From: a virus
IMG/VR virus record: IMGVR_UViG_3300032083_001792
Coordinates: 1 to 51,142 of that record
Length of the DNA stretch: 51,142 nucleotides
Direction: 5' to 3' (one strand)
Part shown: positions 43,299-51,142 of the stretch, piece after piece
Layout: every line of letters starts with the position of its first letter
Numbering within the stretch: the stretch's first letter is position 1
Program-made: the position numbers and the translations under genes
The notes under the pieces: generated by a model
What the model was told of the DNA's origin: nothing
The model's input: the letters and a program-made list of their open reading frames with translations, nothing else
Database searches by the model: none

Positions 43299-45692
43299 TC
43301 ACCAGTATTGTTTTAAGACCCGCTTCGCAGTGAGTCGTTCTAAGTCCCAGTCGAGTGTTTCATACACGACCTTGAGTTTTTTTGCTATCCATTTGTCAAC
43401 GCATGTAGTCCAGTCTATATCATACTCATCCAGTTCACTTACCTCATCGTATGCTATCACATTGGTTTGAGGTTGACCCTCCGGTACACCGTTTATGAAT
43501 ACCCACTTAACGCTATCACCTTTATTAAAATCAGTGTTATTGTATTTGTTTGAGTATTGCGCCGCCTTCGCTGTGTTCGGTGTGTGTGATGGGTTGTAGT
43601 CATCTAAGTGCTTTTGAATGCGCCCGTATGCTGATACATCATCCAGTGCGCCACCACCATAGACAGCCTTCACCATTGGTCGGATGTTATCAAACAAATC
43701 ACCTTCATCAGCCCCATTGCATATGAGTGTGAATGCCTCACGCTGTACACGCTTACTCAAAGGTGGTGCATTAGCCGCCTTCATAGCAAAGCCTGTCACC
43801 TTCATCTCACCCTTGTCTTCGGGAGGGTATGACTTGATACCGAAGTTTCGATTCTTGATACCGGCAGTGAACCAGTAAGGGAAAAAGGCTTCAAGTTCTA
43901 CATCGAGATACTTCAAATCCATTTCTTCTTGAGCAATGCGAGTCAACTCACCTGCAACTTCTTCGGCTTCATCGAATGGAACTTGAATGTAACATGAATC
44001 GGTGTGTCCTGCAAGCCCTCGGTAGCCCATCTCTTCACTCTTCTTAACAAGCATACTGATAGACTCTCTACCGAGGTAAGTGATACACTGTGCAATTGGG
44101 TAACTACTCCATTGTCCACCAATTTTCTTAGTACCAGTCATACCATATATGGCATTGACAGCAACCTTGACCGCCATCTGTAACATGTTGTAACCAAGGC
44201 GTATGTCAGCGTCATCAGCCTCACGCATGAGGCGTTTGTACTCCTTACGGAGAGCGAGCATTTGTTTGACGACAGAAGGTAGTATGCCCTCTTTGTCTTG
44301 ATGCCAGTGGAATGTACCACCTGTGAGGGGTATCATGTTACCCTTGTCATCATACTTAGGAGGAACTTTCAGTGTGAGAATATTCTCCCCCGGCCCGTCT
44401 GCAATCGTAGTCCAACATAGGTTGGCGGAGAGTATGATGTTTGGATAGAGTGATGCGAAGTCAACCAGTGCTACATTTTCATGTCGCCCTGCTACCGGAG
44501 GCATAACCCACGCCGCCTGTAGTTCGGGGCGTTCTTGAATGTAAGAAGAGGGTGCTTTGAGGTCAGTGCGCCGACCAATCAACCCTCGGAAGTATCGAGT
44601 GACCTTATGTGTGCTACCGAATGAGACACCCGCCAATTGTTGCATGGCTATGTGATAGGATATACAATTCAACTTCTCATCACAGTCACGCAGTAATGTA
44701 GTGTCAACTAAACAATAGTCAACGAAATCGTCATAGTATTCTCTCCATCCATTGAAGACGGTCATACCTTCAATGTCGTTTGTTAATTTACCACTGAAAC
44801 CAAGTTCAGTAGCGAACCAATCCAACTTGCGAGACTGTGCTTGACCTTTACCGGACTTCTGCCATATACCTTCAAAGCCACTCCCATCAGTCCACTGCGC
44901 CGCAGTATCGAATATCAGTCGCCCCTTGATAGGTTGAGCAGTGGTGCGGTATGAACCAGTCTTTTTGTTTGGTGCAATCACTCTACGGACAGGAGACAAA
45001 CGCTCACGCTCTACACCCAATTGACTGTAGAGATGTGGTAAGTCAGCCCAAGCAATAGCGTGAGCCACCAACATATCGGGGTTACACTCTTCAAGGTAAG
45101 ACAGGAAACCATCATGCATCTCATGTGCATTCGGATAGGTACGCAACTCATAACCTTCGTAGCGGTCTATCCATTCTGTCTTGCGTATAGTATCTCTTAC
45201 TGAATCCTCACTCCAAGCGAACACTACAGGGTGGTCGCTGAATGTATCGGACACAGCCATCACCGTTGTCGTTTGGTCTTCGGTGTCCCACTCAAGGTCA
45301 AAGTACCATATCCGAGGTTTGAACTCCGGCAACTTATCGGGATAGTTGGTGAGTAGTATTTGGTCGAGGTAATTGAGGTCAGCCTCATATGTCCATACAC
45401 CACACTTCTCTTTGAGTTCCCATAGAGTATTGGGGTGCTGTACAGTTACTTTCACTATTGTTTTACCGTCGAGTCCGGTCGCCTTGATGTTCGGATGAAT
45501 AGTTCCCCTGTGTCCTCTAATGCGATTCATTACATATTGAGGTGCTTCTTCGGCTACCCAAAAGAAAGGCTCAACATAATCGTCATCACCCTTCATGATG
45601 TATCGCTCATGCAATACTCCATCAGCCCCACGAGTACGCTCGTAGATGGTAGGTGGGTCATACGGGTCATCAGTGAACCAATCAATAATCAT
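43299..45692 (-). CDS. polB: Family B DNA polymerase
   Basis: A 797-residue replicative polymerase with 3'-5' exonuclease. Exo I WYFDLEWDTE (D132, E134); exo II region HAIAWADLPHL (D217) with the usual Asn and Phe replaced by Ala; exo III VDYCLVDTT (Y326, D330). Polymerase motif A VDFASLYPNII (D411), motif B VKVAVNAIYGMTG and motif C GHTDSCYI (D565). All catalytic acids are present. The frame is open to 45803, but ATG 45692 (MIIDWFTDD) overlaps the previous stop (ATGA) and gives a normal family length. It is flanked by clamp, membrane protein and GHKL genes. Confidence 0.95.
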   Translation of the reverse strand: MIIDWFTDDPYDPPTIYERTRGADGVLHERYIMKGDDDYVEPFFWVAEEAPQYVMNRIRGHRGTIHPNIKATGLDGKTIVKVTVQHPNTLWELKEKCGVWTYEADLNYLDQILLTNYPDKLPEFKPRIWYFDLEWDTEDQTTTVMAVSDTFSDHPVVFAWSEDSVRDTIRKTEWIDRYEGYELRTYPNAHEMHDGFLSYLEECNPDMLVAHAIAWADLPHLYSQLGVERERLSPVRRVIAPNKKTGSYRTTAQPIKGRLIFDTAAQWTDGSGFEGIWQKSGKGQAQSRKLDWFATELGFSGKLTNDIEGMTVFNGWREYYDDFVDYCLVDTTLLRDCDEKLNCISYHIAMQQLAGVSFGSTHKVTRYFRGLIGRRTDLKAPSSYIQERPELQAAWVMPPVAGRHENVALVDFASLYPNIILSANLCWTTIADGPGENILTLKVPPKYDDKGNMIPLTGGTFHWHQDKEGILPSVVKQMLALRKEYKRLMREADDADIRLGYNMLQMAVKVAVNAIYGMTGTKKIGGQWSSYPIAQCITYLGRESISMLVKKSEEMGYRGLAGHTDSCYIQVPFDEAEEVAGELTRIAQEEMDLKYLDVELEAFFPYWFTAGIKNRNFGIKSYPPEDKGEMKVTGFAMKAANAPPLSKRVQREAFTLICNGADEGDLFDNIRPMVKAVYGGGALDDVSAYGRIQKHLDDYNPSHTPNTAKAAQYSNKYNNTDFNKGDSVKWVFINGVPEGQPQTNVIAYDEVSELDEYDIDWTTCVDKWIAKKLKVVYETLDWDLERLTAKRVLKQYW

Positions 45693-45940
45693 ATACTCAC
45701 ACCCACTAATAATAGTAAAAGAAAAGTTCCACTTAAAACTACAAAGGAAAGAAGTAATACTTTCACAAAATCTAATACTCCTAAGAGATACAACTTCCCC
45801 CATGTCCCTTTTCTTTTGGGTCGCTTCTTCTTTACTTTGTTTGGTATTAGTTTATCCTTATTGATGTAATAATTATTGATGACATCTCCGTTATGAAAAT
45901 CGCCTCCAATAACGCTGTCGTTTAATGTAGGTTTATTCAT
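45689..45940 (-). CDS. Small single-pass membrane protein
   Basis: An 83-residue protein. The N-terminus has a strand-like repeat (NDSVIGGDFHNGDVINNYYI); residues about 33-48 are basic (NKVKKKRPKRKGTWGK); residues about 50-81 are one long hydrophobic helix (VLLLSFVVLSGTFLLLLLVG). The basic patch before the helix predicts the N-terminus in the cytoplasm. It overlaps both the clamp stop (TGATG) and the PolB start (ATGA). A membrane anchor for the replication complex is possible, but a lysis-related role cannot be excluded. Confidence 0.65.
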   Translation of the reverse strand: MNKPTLNDSVIGGDFHNGDVINNYYINKDKLIPNKVKKKRPKRKGTWGKLYLLGVLDFVKVLLLSFVVLSGTFLLLLLVGVSI

Positions 45941-46692
45941 CAGTCATCACCTACATCTACGACCATGAGAAGCGTGGTTACTTGTTCAAAAATTACTATC
46001 GTTCCTCTACCCATGTGCATACGAGCCTCACCGTCATCGAGATAGTTGAGGCAGGTAGGTAGGGCATCGGAGAACATAGAGTCAACAGTAGTAGCAGGGC
46101 CATCAGTGTCCCATACAGGGAGTGTGGTAAACAAACGACCACTCGCCGCCTTACCTGCTACAATACCTACCTCTTCTTCACCGCAGTGAATACGCAACTT
46201 GAAGTCCGTGTCCTTCGCCAGTATGCCACGCATGTTGGCAAATGAAATCAAATCCTTTGTCATCAGTGATGAGTGGGTGGACAAGTTGGAGTTACCAAAC
46301 TTAGCCCACCCACCTTCTTGACACTTCTTTAACAGTGAACGAATTACAACGGCCTTGATTGCTGACTCAATATCATTCGTACTCGGTAGTTGCAACTTGT
46401 TACCACCTGCTTCAATGTGGAGTGGCTTGTGCGTGTCCACTTGCCGCAGTGTTACATTATCCTCCTTTGTCGCTTTCATGAACTTGAGTGCTTTCTCAAG
46501 GTCAGCGATGTGGATAGCCCCTTCTTCTATCACCTGTACGGAAAGGAAATACTTTCGCAAGTAAAACGATGCGTAAGCAACCTCAACCGTTACACGAGAA
46601 CCAGCGCAATCCAACCGTAGGTCGGGTACACCTTTCGTGAAGACAGAAAGGAACGAGAGGAACTCGCTTTTATTCACTGTAATTTTAGTCAT
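45940..46692 (-). CDS. PCNA-like DNA sliding clamp
   Basis: A 250-residue protein with the length and alternating strand pattern of archaeal PCNA. Recognisable parts are NKSEFLSFLSVF at the start, IHIADLEKALKFMKATKED (the 'domain-connecting' style segment) and the end ARMHMGRGTIVIFEQVTTLL. It is divergent from cellular PCNA, so the call also rests on context: PolB, RFC and a PIP-box protein are all nearby. It would ring DNA as a trimer and tether PolB. ATG 46692 follows GAGGTGATATT. Confidence 0.65.
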   Translation of the reverse strand: MTKITVNKSEFLSFLSVFTKGVPDLRLDCAGSRVTVEVAYASFYLRKYFLSVQVIEEGAIHIADLEKALKFMKATKEDNVTLRQVDTHKPLHIEAGGNKLQLPSTNDIESAIKAVVIRSLLKKCQEGGWAKFGNSNLSTHSSLMTKDLISFANMRGILAKDTDFKLRIHCGEEEVGIVAGKAASGRLFTTLPVWDTDGPATTVDSMFSDALPTCLNYLDDGEARMHMGRGTIVIFEQVTTLLMVVDVGDD

Positions 46693-46826
46693 AATATCAC
46701 CTCATAGTGTAAGTAGGAAAGGAGAAGGGGCAACAAAACCAAACCCCCTATCAGTGGCAACCGAAGCCCATTCGATTGTGAAAACCTTACTCCTTATTAC
46801 TTGACAAACCTACCTCACTTGGAGTC
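46693..46826. other. Intergenic gap without a gene
   Basis: The largest gap in the - strand block, 134 bases. No ORF with a ribosome binding site longer than a few codons is seen on either strand, and no TATA box like the three identified. A weak pair of CTCATAGTGTA words occurs at both ends (46700-46712 and 46826-46836). Confidence 0.5.
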
Positions 46827-47783
46827 TCATAGTGTACCGTCATACAAGTCCGGTAGTCCATTCCATGTGTAATCGCCATCGGGTCGTGTCACGAAGACAG
46901 ACCGAGACTGATTCACGAGGTTTGGATTGGTCTTACACTTAGTGTACGACGCTGTAAAGACTGTCTTTTCTAATTCACCTTCATCGTTATGTTCCTGTGT
47001 CTCTTGCATGTGGATAATGGTTGGTAAGTAGCCGTTCATTTTCTTTTCCCACGCAGGTTTCCACTCATCAACCGGCCCACTCTTGTAAGAGAAGTTGGCG
47101 ATAGTCATGTGTGTTTCCCAAAAGACACGCACACCGAGTCGAACAAGGTCACGGCTCAATCGAGTGAGTTGGTGAAAGCGAGCGTTACGCATACCCCACG
47201 CTGTCTGCGACTTGATTTTCTCCATGCCACCACCGCTGTAATCCGCTGATTGGATAGCGTCTTTCGCCATACCCAAGTCAACGATACGCATGTTATGGTT
47301 GCATATCTCAAGCCATGAATCAATACCACTCAACAGTACGCCCCACACCGGCTTACCGGCTTCGGCTTCATTGATGAGGTATCGCATGATTTTCATGATA
47401 CGGTCGTGTGTAGCAGGGTAATCGTGTGCTGTACGGTCATGCCCCATTTGCCACGGATTCCATGAGCGAATGTTTTCATTCTTGTAAATAGATGAGTTAA
47501 GCATACCACCGCCACCGTCAAAGTCAATCACTTGAAGTGTTGAGTCTTCGGGTTTCGATTCGTCTTTCTCAAAGGCATCGAGAACGATAGCCGACTTACA
47601 TGTACCGTCATGTCCCATGATACCGATGAACTGATGTGTCTTCATCATGTATGTACGAGCGTTGTCTTCGGCTCGCATTTCAGCGAAGGGGTCGCCGGAA
47701 AGAGGCTTCTTAACCTCTACCGGCTCGCTTACTTCAGCCTTAATTTTCTTCTGTGCTTCTGCTGTCTGTCCAAATCCCGCCAT
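46827..47783 (-). CDS. RecA-fold ATPase (RadA/Sak4-like) with unusual Walker A
   Basis: A 318-residue ATPase. The Walker A region is GIMGHDGTCKSAIV (K63, S64), with Cys62 where the usual GxxxxGK[ST] has Gly. Walker B is WGVLLSGIDSW (D155). IDFDGGGGMLNSS and RNARFHQLTRLSRDLVRLG resemble phage RecA-like/Sak4 single-strand annealing ATPases rather than full RadA, which is longer and has a helix-hairpin-helix N-domain. It probably acts in recombination or repair during replication, beside an SSB-like gene. ATG 47783; the end is followed by a 134-base gap. Confidence 0.65.
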   Translation of the reverse strand: MAGFGQTAEAQKKIKAEVSEPVEVKKPLSGDPFAEMRAEDNARTYMMKTHQFIGIMGHDGTCKSAIVLDAFEKDESKPEDSTLQVIDFDGGGGMLNSSIYKNENIRSWNPWQMGHDRTAHDYPATHDRIMKIMRYLINEAEAGKPVWGVLLSGIDSWLEICNHNMRIVDLGMAKDAIQSADYSGGGMEKIKSQTAWGMRNARFHQLTRLSRDLVRLGVRVFWETHMTIANFSYKSGPVDEWKPAWEKKMNGYLPTIIHMQETQEHNDEGELEKTVFTASYTKCKTNPNLVNQSRSVFVTRPDGDYTWNGLPDLYDGTL

Positions 47784-47794
47784 ACATAATCACC

Positions 47795-49084
47795 TCATTC
47801 AAATTGATTTACTCCTGTATTACCACCAGTTGCTCGCTTTCGGCAACGGCGTGGGTCGCCATAGATACCCATGACGCTAATTTTAGGAGAGATGAGTCCA
47901 TCACGGTCTTTCATACCGACACGGCCAAAGACGAATACAGTGGACTTTTCAGCGTAGTCAAAGGCTTCTTCGCCCCAACCACTCGTGAACGGGTCACACA
48001 TCACGCCGACAGCACCAGCAATCCAACAGTCAATGTCACCAGTAATGGTGCTTGAAAGTGTCATGTTATAGTTGAATCCTTCGGGGTCGTACTCGCTATC
48101 ACGAGGTTCAGTGTTCATGCTGTTGATTGTACCCTTCGTAATGATGAGTGGGCCGTATGTAACTTGTCGGCCACCAATCTCGGTGCGTTCTTTTCTTGAC
48201 TCAAACGCTTCTTCTAAGTTGTCTATAGGAGTGAAGAGTTCATGGTCGGCCATTGTCCAATAATTGGTCGGCTTCAAGAGTGACCGGAACTGTTCGGGTA
48301 GGAACTCATCAGTGTAGTTCGGTGAGAAGTCATCGTATGTACTAAGAACAGTCTTGAAGTATTCATTCGCTGTGTCACGAGGTGGCACGACCGAGATTTT
48401 ACACGGTCGCCCAATGTCGAGATTCATGTCAGCGTTCTCGTTTGTCAAGTCAACTTTCCACAGTGAAACAGCGTTGTTGTTCACGAAGTCACCTTCTTCA
48501 CCACCAAGGAAGTATGCGTAGCGACCCATGCGAACAGGGGATGATGGTAGTCCCTTACGAGTAAGGAGACATACCCAATCATCACCAGTCTTGATACCGA
48601 ATGGTGGGTCTTCGCTTGAACTGTTGGTGAGTGGAGTAAGCCCATCCTTGTTACGAATAGCCCACACATCACCGTCTTTCTCAAAGACACCAACACGGCC
48701 CAAACCAATTGCTTCGGCAGGGTCTTTGTTGAAGAGTGCGACATTCGACTTAACGATGTTCTGCAACCTGTCTTTCTTTCTGTCTGCAACGCCAAGGAAA
48801 CAGCCGACCCATGTGTTTGTATTACTACCGCCACCAGTCTGCTTACGAGTCTGTACGAAGGCTTGTTCAGCCCAGTCTATCAACAGGTCATCGTCTTCTT
48901 CGGCAGGGTTGTCGCAACCCCACTCTTCTTTGATGTAGTTGAGATAGTCTTGCTTGACCTCATCAGCCTTCTTGTTCGTTCTTTCTGCGTAAGCAACGAT
49001 ACGCTGTGCCACCCCTTGAGGTAATGCAAGTGTAGCAGGTGCTTCGCTTGTTTCTGTATATTCGTCTTGTTCTGTCCAACTCAT
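47795..49084 (-). CDS. Acidic SSB/RPA-like protein (tentative)
   Basis: A 429-residue acidic protein between RFC and the RecA-fold ATPase. A helical N-terminal part (PQGVAQRIVAYAERTNKK) is followed by beta-rich segments that may be OB folds: TWVGCFLGVADRKKDRL, RPCKISVVPP and KSTVFVFGRVGMKDRDG. The C-terminus is basic (GDPRRCRKR). Position and composition suggest a single-stranded DNA-binding protein of the RPA type, but there is no zinc finger and no sure motif. Start overlaps RFC (ATGA). Confidence 0.4.
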   Translation of the reverse strand: MSWTEQDEYTETSEAPATLALPQGVAQRIVAYAERTNKKADEVKQDYLNYIKEEWGCDNPAEEDDDLLIDWAEQAFVQTRKQTGGGSNTNTWVGCFLGVADRKKDRLQNIVKSNVALFNKDPAEAIGLGRVGVFEKDGDVWAIRNKDGLTPLTNSSSEDPPFGIKTGDDWVCLLTRKGLPSSPVRMGRYAYFLGGEEGDFVNNNAVSLWKVDLTNENADMNLDIGRPCKISVVPPRDTANEYFKTVLSTYDDFSPNYTDEFLPEQFRSLLKPTNYWTMADHELFTPIDNLEEAFESRKERTEIGGRQVTYGPLIITKGTINSMNTEPRDSEYDPEGFNYNMTLSSTITGDIDCWIAGAVGVMCDPFTSGWGEEAFDYAEKSTVFVFGRVGMKDRDGLISPKISVMGIYGDPRRCRKRATGGNTGVNQFE

Positions 49085-50019
49085 TCTATCAACTCATTTT
49101 GTTTTTTCAATCTCGCCACCAGTACATCAACATAGGTGTTGTCGTTTCCGGGCCACTCGTTTACCTTCTCCATCATGTCTCCCCATACATAGAGTATGGC
49201 AAAGACCGTATCGGGCTTAGTATCGAAGTGTCCTTTGACAGTCCGGTGGAATTGATTCATCATGGCAAATCTACTGCCAAGTGTATTTAAGGAATCTAAA
49301 AGTTTCTCTCGTAGTACGAGCCAATCATTAGCGATGAAGTCATTCATCCAATCATCGTCATCATCTATTGCATCGAGATGGGTAAGAGCATCCGGTGTTT
49401 TGGGTAGGCTCTCTAAGTAGTTCACTGCTGAACGAAGGTCGCCGTTCTTTACTTCGACAACTCGCTCATAGTATTCACTCCATTCGGGGGGTGCGCCACA
49501 TGACTCAAGGCGAGCGAGGTGCTTCGCACCCTGCTTAGGAGTCACCGGCTTGAAGGTGTACATTTGACAACGGCTCTTGATAGCCGGTCTTATTTTGTCG
49601 GGATAATTAGCGGTGAGAACGAACAGTACTCGGTCAGCGTACTTCTCCATGATACCCCGTAGAGCATCCTGTGAAGCAGGGGTCAGCCCGCAAGCCTCAT
49701 CGCAAACAACGACCTTTCTTTGCACTCCTACACCGCTAAGGCGGGCGAAGTGCTTAATCTCCTTACGGATGAAATCAATGCCTCTATCGTCACTTGCATT
49801 CATCCACAGAACATTCATGTCGTTGTTCCACTGACCGAGCATGGTATGTGTAATCGCATTAGCCGCACTTGTTTTACCAGTTCCCGATGGGCCGACCAGT
49901 AGGAGTGCTGACGGGTATGAGTCCGTTTCAGCCCAAGCCTTGAAATCTGTAACAAACTCTACATTACCGGCAATCTCTTGCCATGATGTAGGGCGGATTT
50001 GCTCATTCCAATTTACCAT
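49081..50019 (-). CDS. Clamp loader small subunit (RFC-S)
   Basis: A 312-residue AAA+ ATPase. Visible motifs: RFC box II-like IRPTSWQEIAGN, Walker A GPSGTGKTSAAN, ASDDRGIDFIRKEI, Walker B VVCDEACGLT, sensor 1 FVLTANYP and the SRC motif IKSRCQMYTF with the arginine finger. It would load the PCNA-like clamp. No large subunit is in the window, so it may work as a homomer or with host RFC-L. ATG 50019 is preferred over TTG 50028; its promoter is the 56-bp repeat just upstream. Confidence 0.95.
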   Translation of the reverse strand: MVNWNEQIRPTSWQEIAGNVEFVTDFKAWAETDSYPSALLLVGPSGTGKTSAANAITHTMLGQWNNDMNVLWMNASDDRGIDFIRKEIKHFARLSGVGVQRKVVVCDEACGLTPASQDALRGIMEKYADRVLFVLTANYPDKIRPAIKSRCQMYTFKPVTPKQGAKHLARLESCGAPPEWSEYYERVVEVKNGDLRSAVNYLESLPKTPDALTHLDAIDDDDDWMNDFIANDWLVLREKLLDSLNTLGSRFAMMNQFHRTVKGHFDTKPDTVFAILYVWGDMMEKVNEWPGNDNTYVDVLVARLKKQNELIE

Positions 50020-50021
50020 TG

Positions 50022-50077
50022 TTCTCAATCCCCATTTCTTTTAGTATTTATATATCATTTGATTCAGTCTATCGAAT
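50022..50077 (-). repeat. 56-bp direct repeat, copy 1 (promoter of RFC)
   Basis: Identical over 56 bases to 50842-50897. Reading on the - strand it contains a leftover TTCGATAGACTGA (the end of the gene at 50884), the TATA box and the leader GGGGATTGAGAA. Here the leftover gene end is non-coding. Confidence 0.9.
50045..50054 (-). promoter_or_regulatory. Archaeal TATA box for RFC operon
   Basis: TATATAAATA on the - strand, centred 31 bases before ATG 50019, followed by CTAAAAGAAATGGGG. The spacing predicts a nearly leaderless mRNA. Confidence 0.7.
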
Positions 50078-50083
50078 AATTAC

Positions 50084-50839
50084 TCATATCCACGCCGCTT
50101 TGAACATAACTAAGTTCTTTGATTGATAAAAATTGTATATTTTTGTAAGCATTATACCGTAGTTTGTAGGATTACTTGATGTAATAAGAGATACACCGTG
50201 GTTCTGTTTGAGTTTATTCATCATTCTTGTGTGGTTGTAGTCTTCATGAAAAGCAACATCAGTGTATGCATATATAAATCTCGCACTAAAAGCATAGGGT
50301 AAAAACTCTACCAAATCAGTGAGATAAGTAACGAACAAGTCGCCCCTGTCCTCGTCAGTCATACGCCATTTACCTTCTTTGAAAGCCGTACCTCCAAATG
50401 GTTTTCCGTACATTTTTGCTAATGATGAATATGTTAATTTTTTATCATGTTGAGACATTTTAGATTGAAGTTTCTTGTATGACGCTTTGATAGCAGGGTC
50501 ATTATGCGATGCAAAGAAATCTACAAAATTAGCCATTGTCCAATTTACTTGTATTGTATTCATTTCTACTATTGCATTCATAGCATCCCATCCTATAACA
50601 ATGGCGGGTATGCTTAAATCAAGAGATTTTACCGCTGTCCATCGGTGCTGTCCATCTACAACCATGTATTCTTTATCTCCCTCATATACAGTCATGGATG
50701 ACAATACGCCATATTGTTCCATACTTGCTTTTAATTTATTTACTAAACTACCATTCAAGGGCCGGTTGTAGTCCAACATGATTACAGGCTTCTTCGTCTT
50801 ATTACTCAAGTGTATTACTTTCGCTTTTGTTTTATTCAT
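50084..50839 (-). CDS. ParB-like nuclease-domain protein
   Basis: A 251-residue protein. Residues about 1-95 are a ParB/Srx-type domain: YNRPLNGSLVNKL, then YMVVDGQHRWTAVKSLDL with the conserved GQHR box. The middle (MNTIQVNWTMANFVDFFASH) fits the next conserved ParB-like segment; the C-terminal half is helical and unassigned. ParB-domain proteins bind CTP and DNA or act as nucleases or regulators; no ParA is present, so partition is unlikely. ATG 50839 is preferred. The gene lies exactly between two 56-bp direct repeats, suggesting insertion. Confidence 0.8.
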   Translation of the reverse strand: MNKTKAKVIHLSNKTKKPVIMLDYNRPLNGSLVNKLKASMEQYGVLSSMTVYEGDKEYMVVDGQHRWTAVKSLDLSIPAIVIGWDAMNAIVEMNTIQVNWTMANFVDFFASHNDPAIKASYKKLQSKMSQHDKKLTYSSLAKMYGKPFGGTAFKEGKWRMTDEDRGDLFVTYLTDLVEFLPYAFSARFIYAYTDVAFHEDYNHTRMMNKLKQNHGVSLITSSNPTNYGIMLTKIYNFYQSKNLVMFKAAWI

Positions 50840-50841
50840 AA

Positions 50842-50897
50842 TTCTCAATCCCCATTTCTTTTAGTATTTATATATCATTTGATTCAGTCTATCGAAT
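50842..50897 (-). repeat. 56-bp direct repeat, copy 2 (promoter of ParB-like gene)
   Basis: Identical to 50022-50077. Here the first part is the real coding end of the upstream gene (DSID and stop), followed by TATA box and leader. Confidence 0.9.
50865..50874 (-). promoter_or_regulatory. Archaeal TATA box for ParB-like gene
   Basis: TATATAAATA on the - strand, centred 31 bases before ATG 50839, with the same downstream ACTAAAAGAAA as the other two promoters. Confidence 0.7.
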
Positions 50898-51142
50898 CGT
50901 TGAACTCATCCCACCGTTCTGCCCAATCATAGAAGTCATTCCATGAAGCATCACCCCTCGCAGGAGGCATTGGGTTGGCAAGTACCCATTTAGTGCGCTC
51001 GTAGCCCCGTCTGTCGGACAGGAGAGACTCGTAGGGGGCAAGTGCCTCCACCCACGCTTTCACCTCATCCTTGCGCTTTGCACGATACTTCACCGGCAGG
51101 TCATTCTCATCGCACCATAATTGTATGGCGAGTCGTTGATGG
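50884..51142 (-). CDS. Incomplete gene at window edge, unknown
   Basis: The frame is open from the window end (HQRLAIQLWCDENDLPV...) to TGA at 50884-50886, giving 85 visible residues of a C-terminus. A GTG at 51093 could be called as a start, but the frame continues upstream without a stop, so the gene probably begins outside the window. The visible part is charged and Trp-rich (EWNDFYDWAERWDEF-like end). No family recognised. Its last codons are duplicated in the 56-bp repeat. Confidence 0.6.
   Translation of the reverse strand, partial: HQRLAIQLWCDENDLPVKYRAKRKDEVKAWVEALAPYESLLSDRRGYERTKWVLANPMPPARGDASWNDFYDWAERWDEFNDSID

Noticed and set aside
46693-46826. Possible origin or small gene in the 134-base gap
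   Set aside because: No iterons, strong hairpin, TATA box or ORF with a ribosome binding site could be made out.
50084-50839. Plasmid-type partition system
   Set aside because: There is no ParA gene or obvious repeated centromere; the 56-bp repeats are better explained as duplicated promoters.
1-51142. tRNA genes, rRNA genes, insertion sequences, integrase or CRISPR arrays
   Set aside because: No cloverleaf-like segments with CCA ends, transposase or integrase motifs, or regularly spaced repeats were noticed on reading; a dedicated RNA search was not possible here.

Overview
The window is a large part of the genome of a tailed double-stranded DNA virus that almost certainly infects an archaeon. 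The best fit is a magrovirus (order Magrovirales, infecting Marine Group II Euryarchaeota / Poseidoniales). One half is a head-tail structural module: HK97-type prohead protease with scaffold, major capsid protein, connector genes, tail tube, tail assembly chaperones and tape measure. The other half is an archaeal-type replication set: group II chaperonin, family B DNA polymerase, sliding clamp, RFC small subunit, archaeal primase, ERCC4-family nuclease and RecA-fold ATPase. Archaeal-style TATA promoters and a basic protein like those of marine phages support a marine archaeal host. The host assignment is inference from gene content; no host gene is present. Terminase, most of the portal gene and any ligase lie outside the window.

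Layout. From 1 to 34405 every gene reads on the + strand in virion order: the last codons of an upstream gene (probably portal), prohead protease with a nested scaffold, major capsid protein, small head proteins, two zinc-ribbon proteins, a large connector-like protein, neck/tail completion proteins, tail tube, SAP-domain protein, two tail assembly chaperone genes joined by a likely -1 frameshift, a tape measure gene broken by one in-frame TAA, a distal-tail-like protein, a single 18.1-kb ORF for a 6034-residue putative adhesin, a DUF6321-like basic protein, a hub-like protein and two further tail proteins. No sheath gene is seen, so a siphovirus-like tail is likely.

At about 34.4 kb the direction switches. 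From 51142 down to 34443 every gene reads on the - strand: an incomplete gene at the window edge, a ParB-domain protein, RFC small subunit, an acidic SSB/RPA-like protein, RecA-fold ATPase, PCNA-like clamp, small membrane protein, PolB, a GHKL ATPase fused to a nuclease domain, MazG-like protein, Cas4-like nuclease, a small PIP-box protein, a PriS-like primase with a PriL-like four-cysteine tail, a winged-helix protein, an ERCC4 nuclease, a helicase-like ATPase, a DEDDy exonuclease, the thermosome and two tiny zinc-ribbon proteins. Most neighbours overlap by 1-8 bases, so translation is probably coupled. Three promoters of one sequence family (upstream of about 50.8, 50.0 and 38.2 kb) appear to drive this early/replication block.

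Most interesting points: the GHKL (MORC/MutL-like) ATPase plus PD-(D/E)XK nuclease fusion; the 6034-residue protein with five copies of a domain also found once in the tail tube; the compact primase fusion; an identical 56-bp promoter-bearing direct repeat flanking the ParB gene; the nested scaffold start; the frameshift site; and the nonsense codon inside the tape measure.
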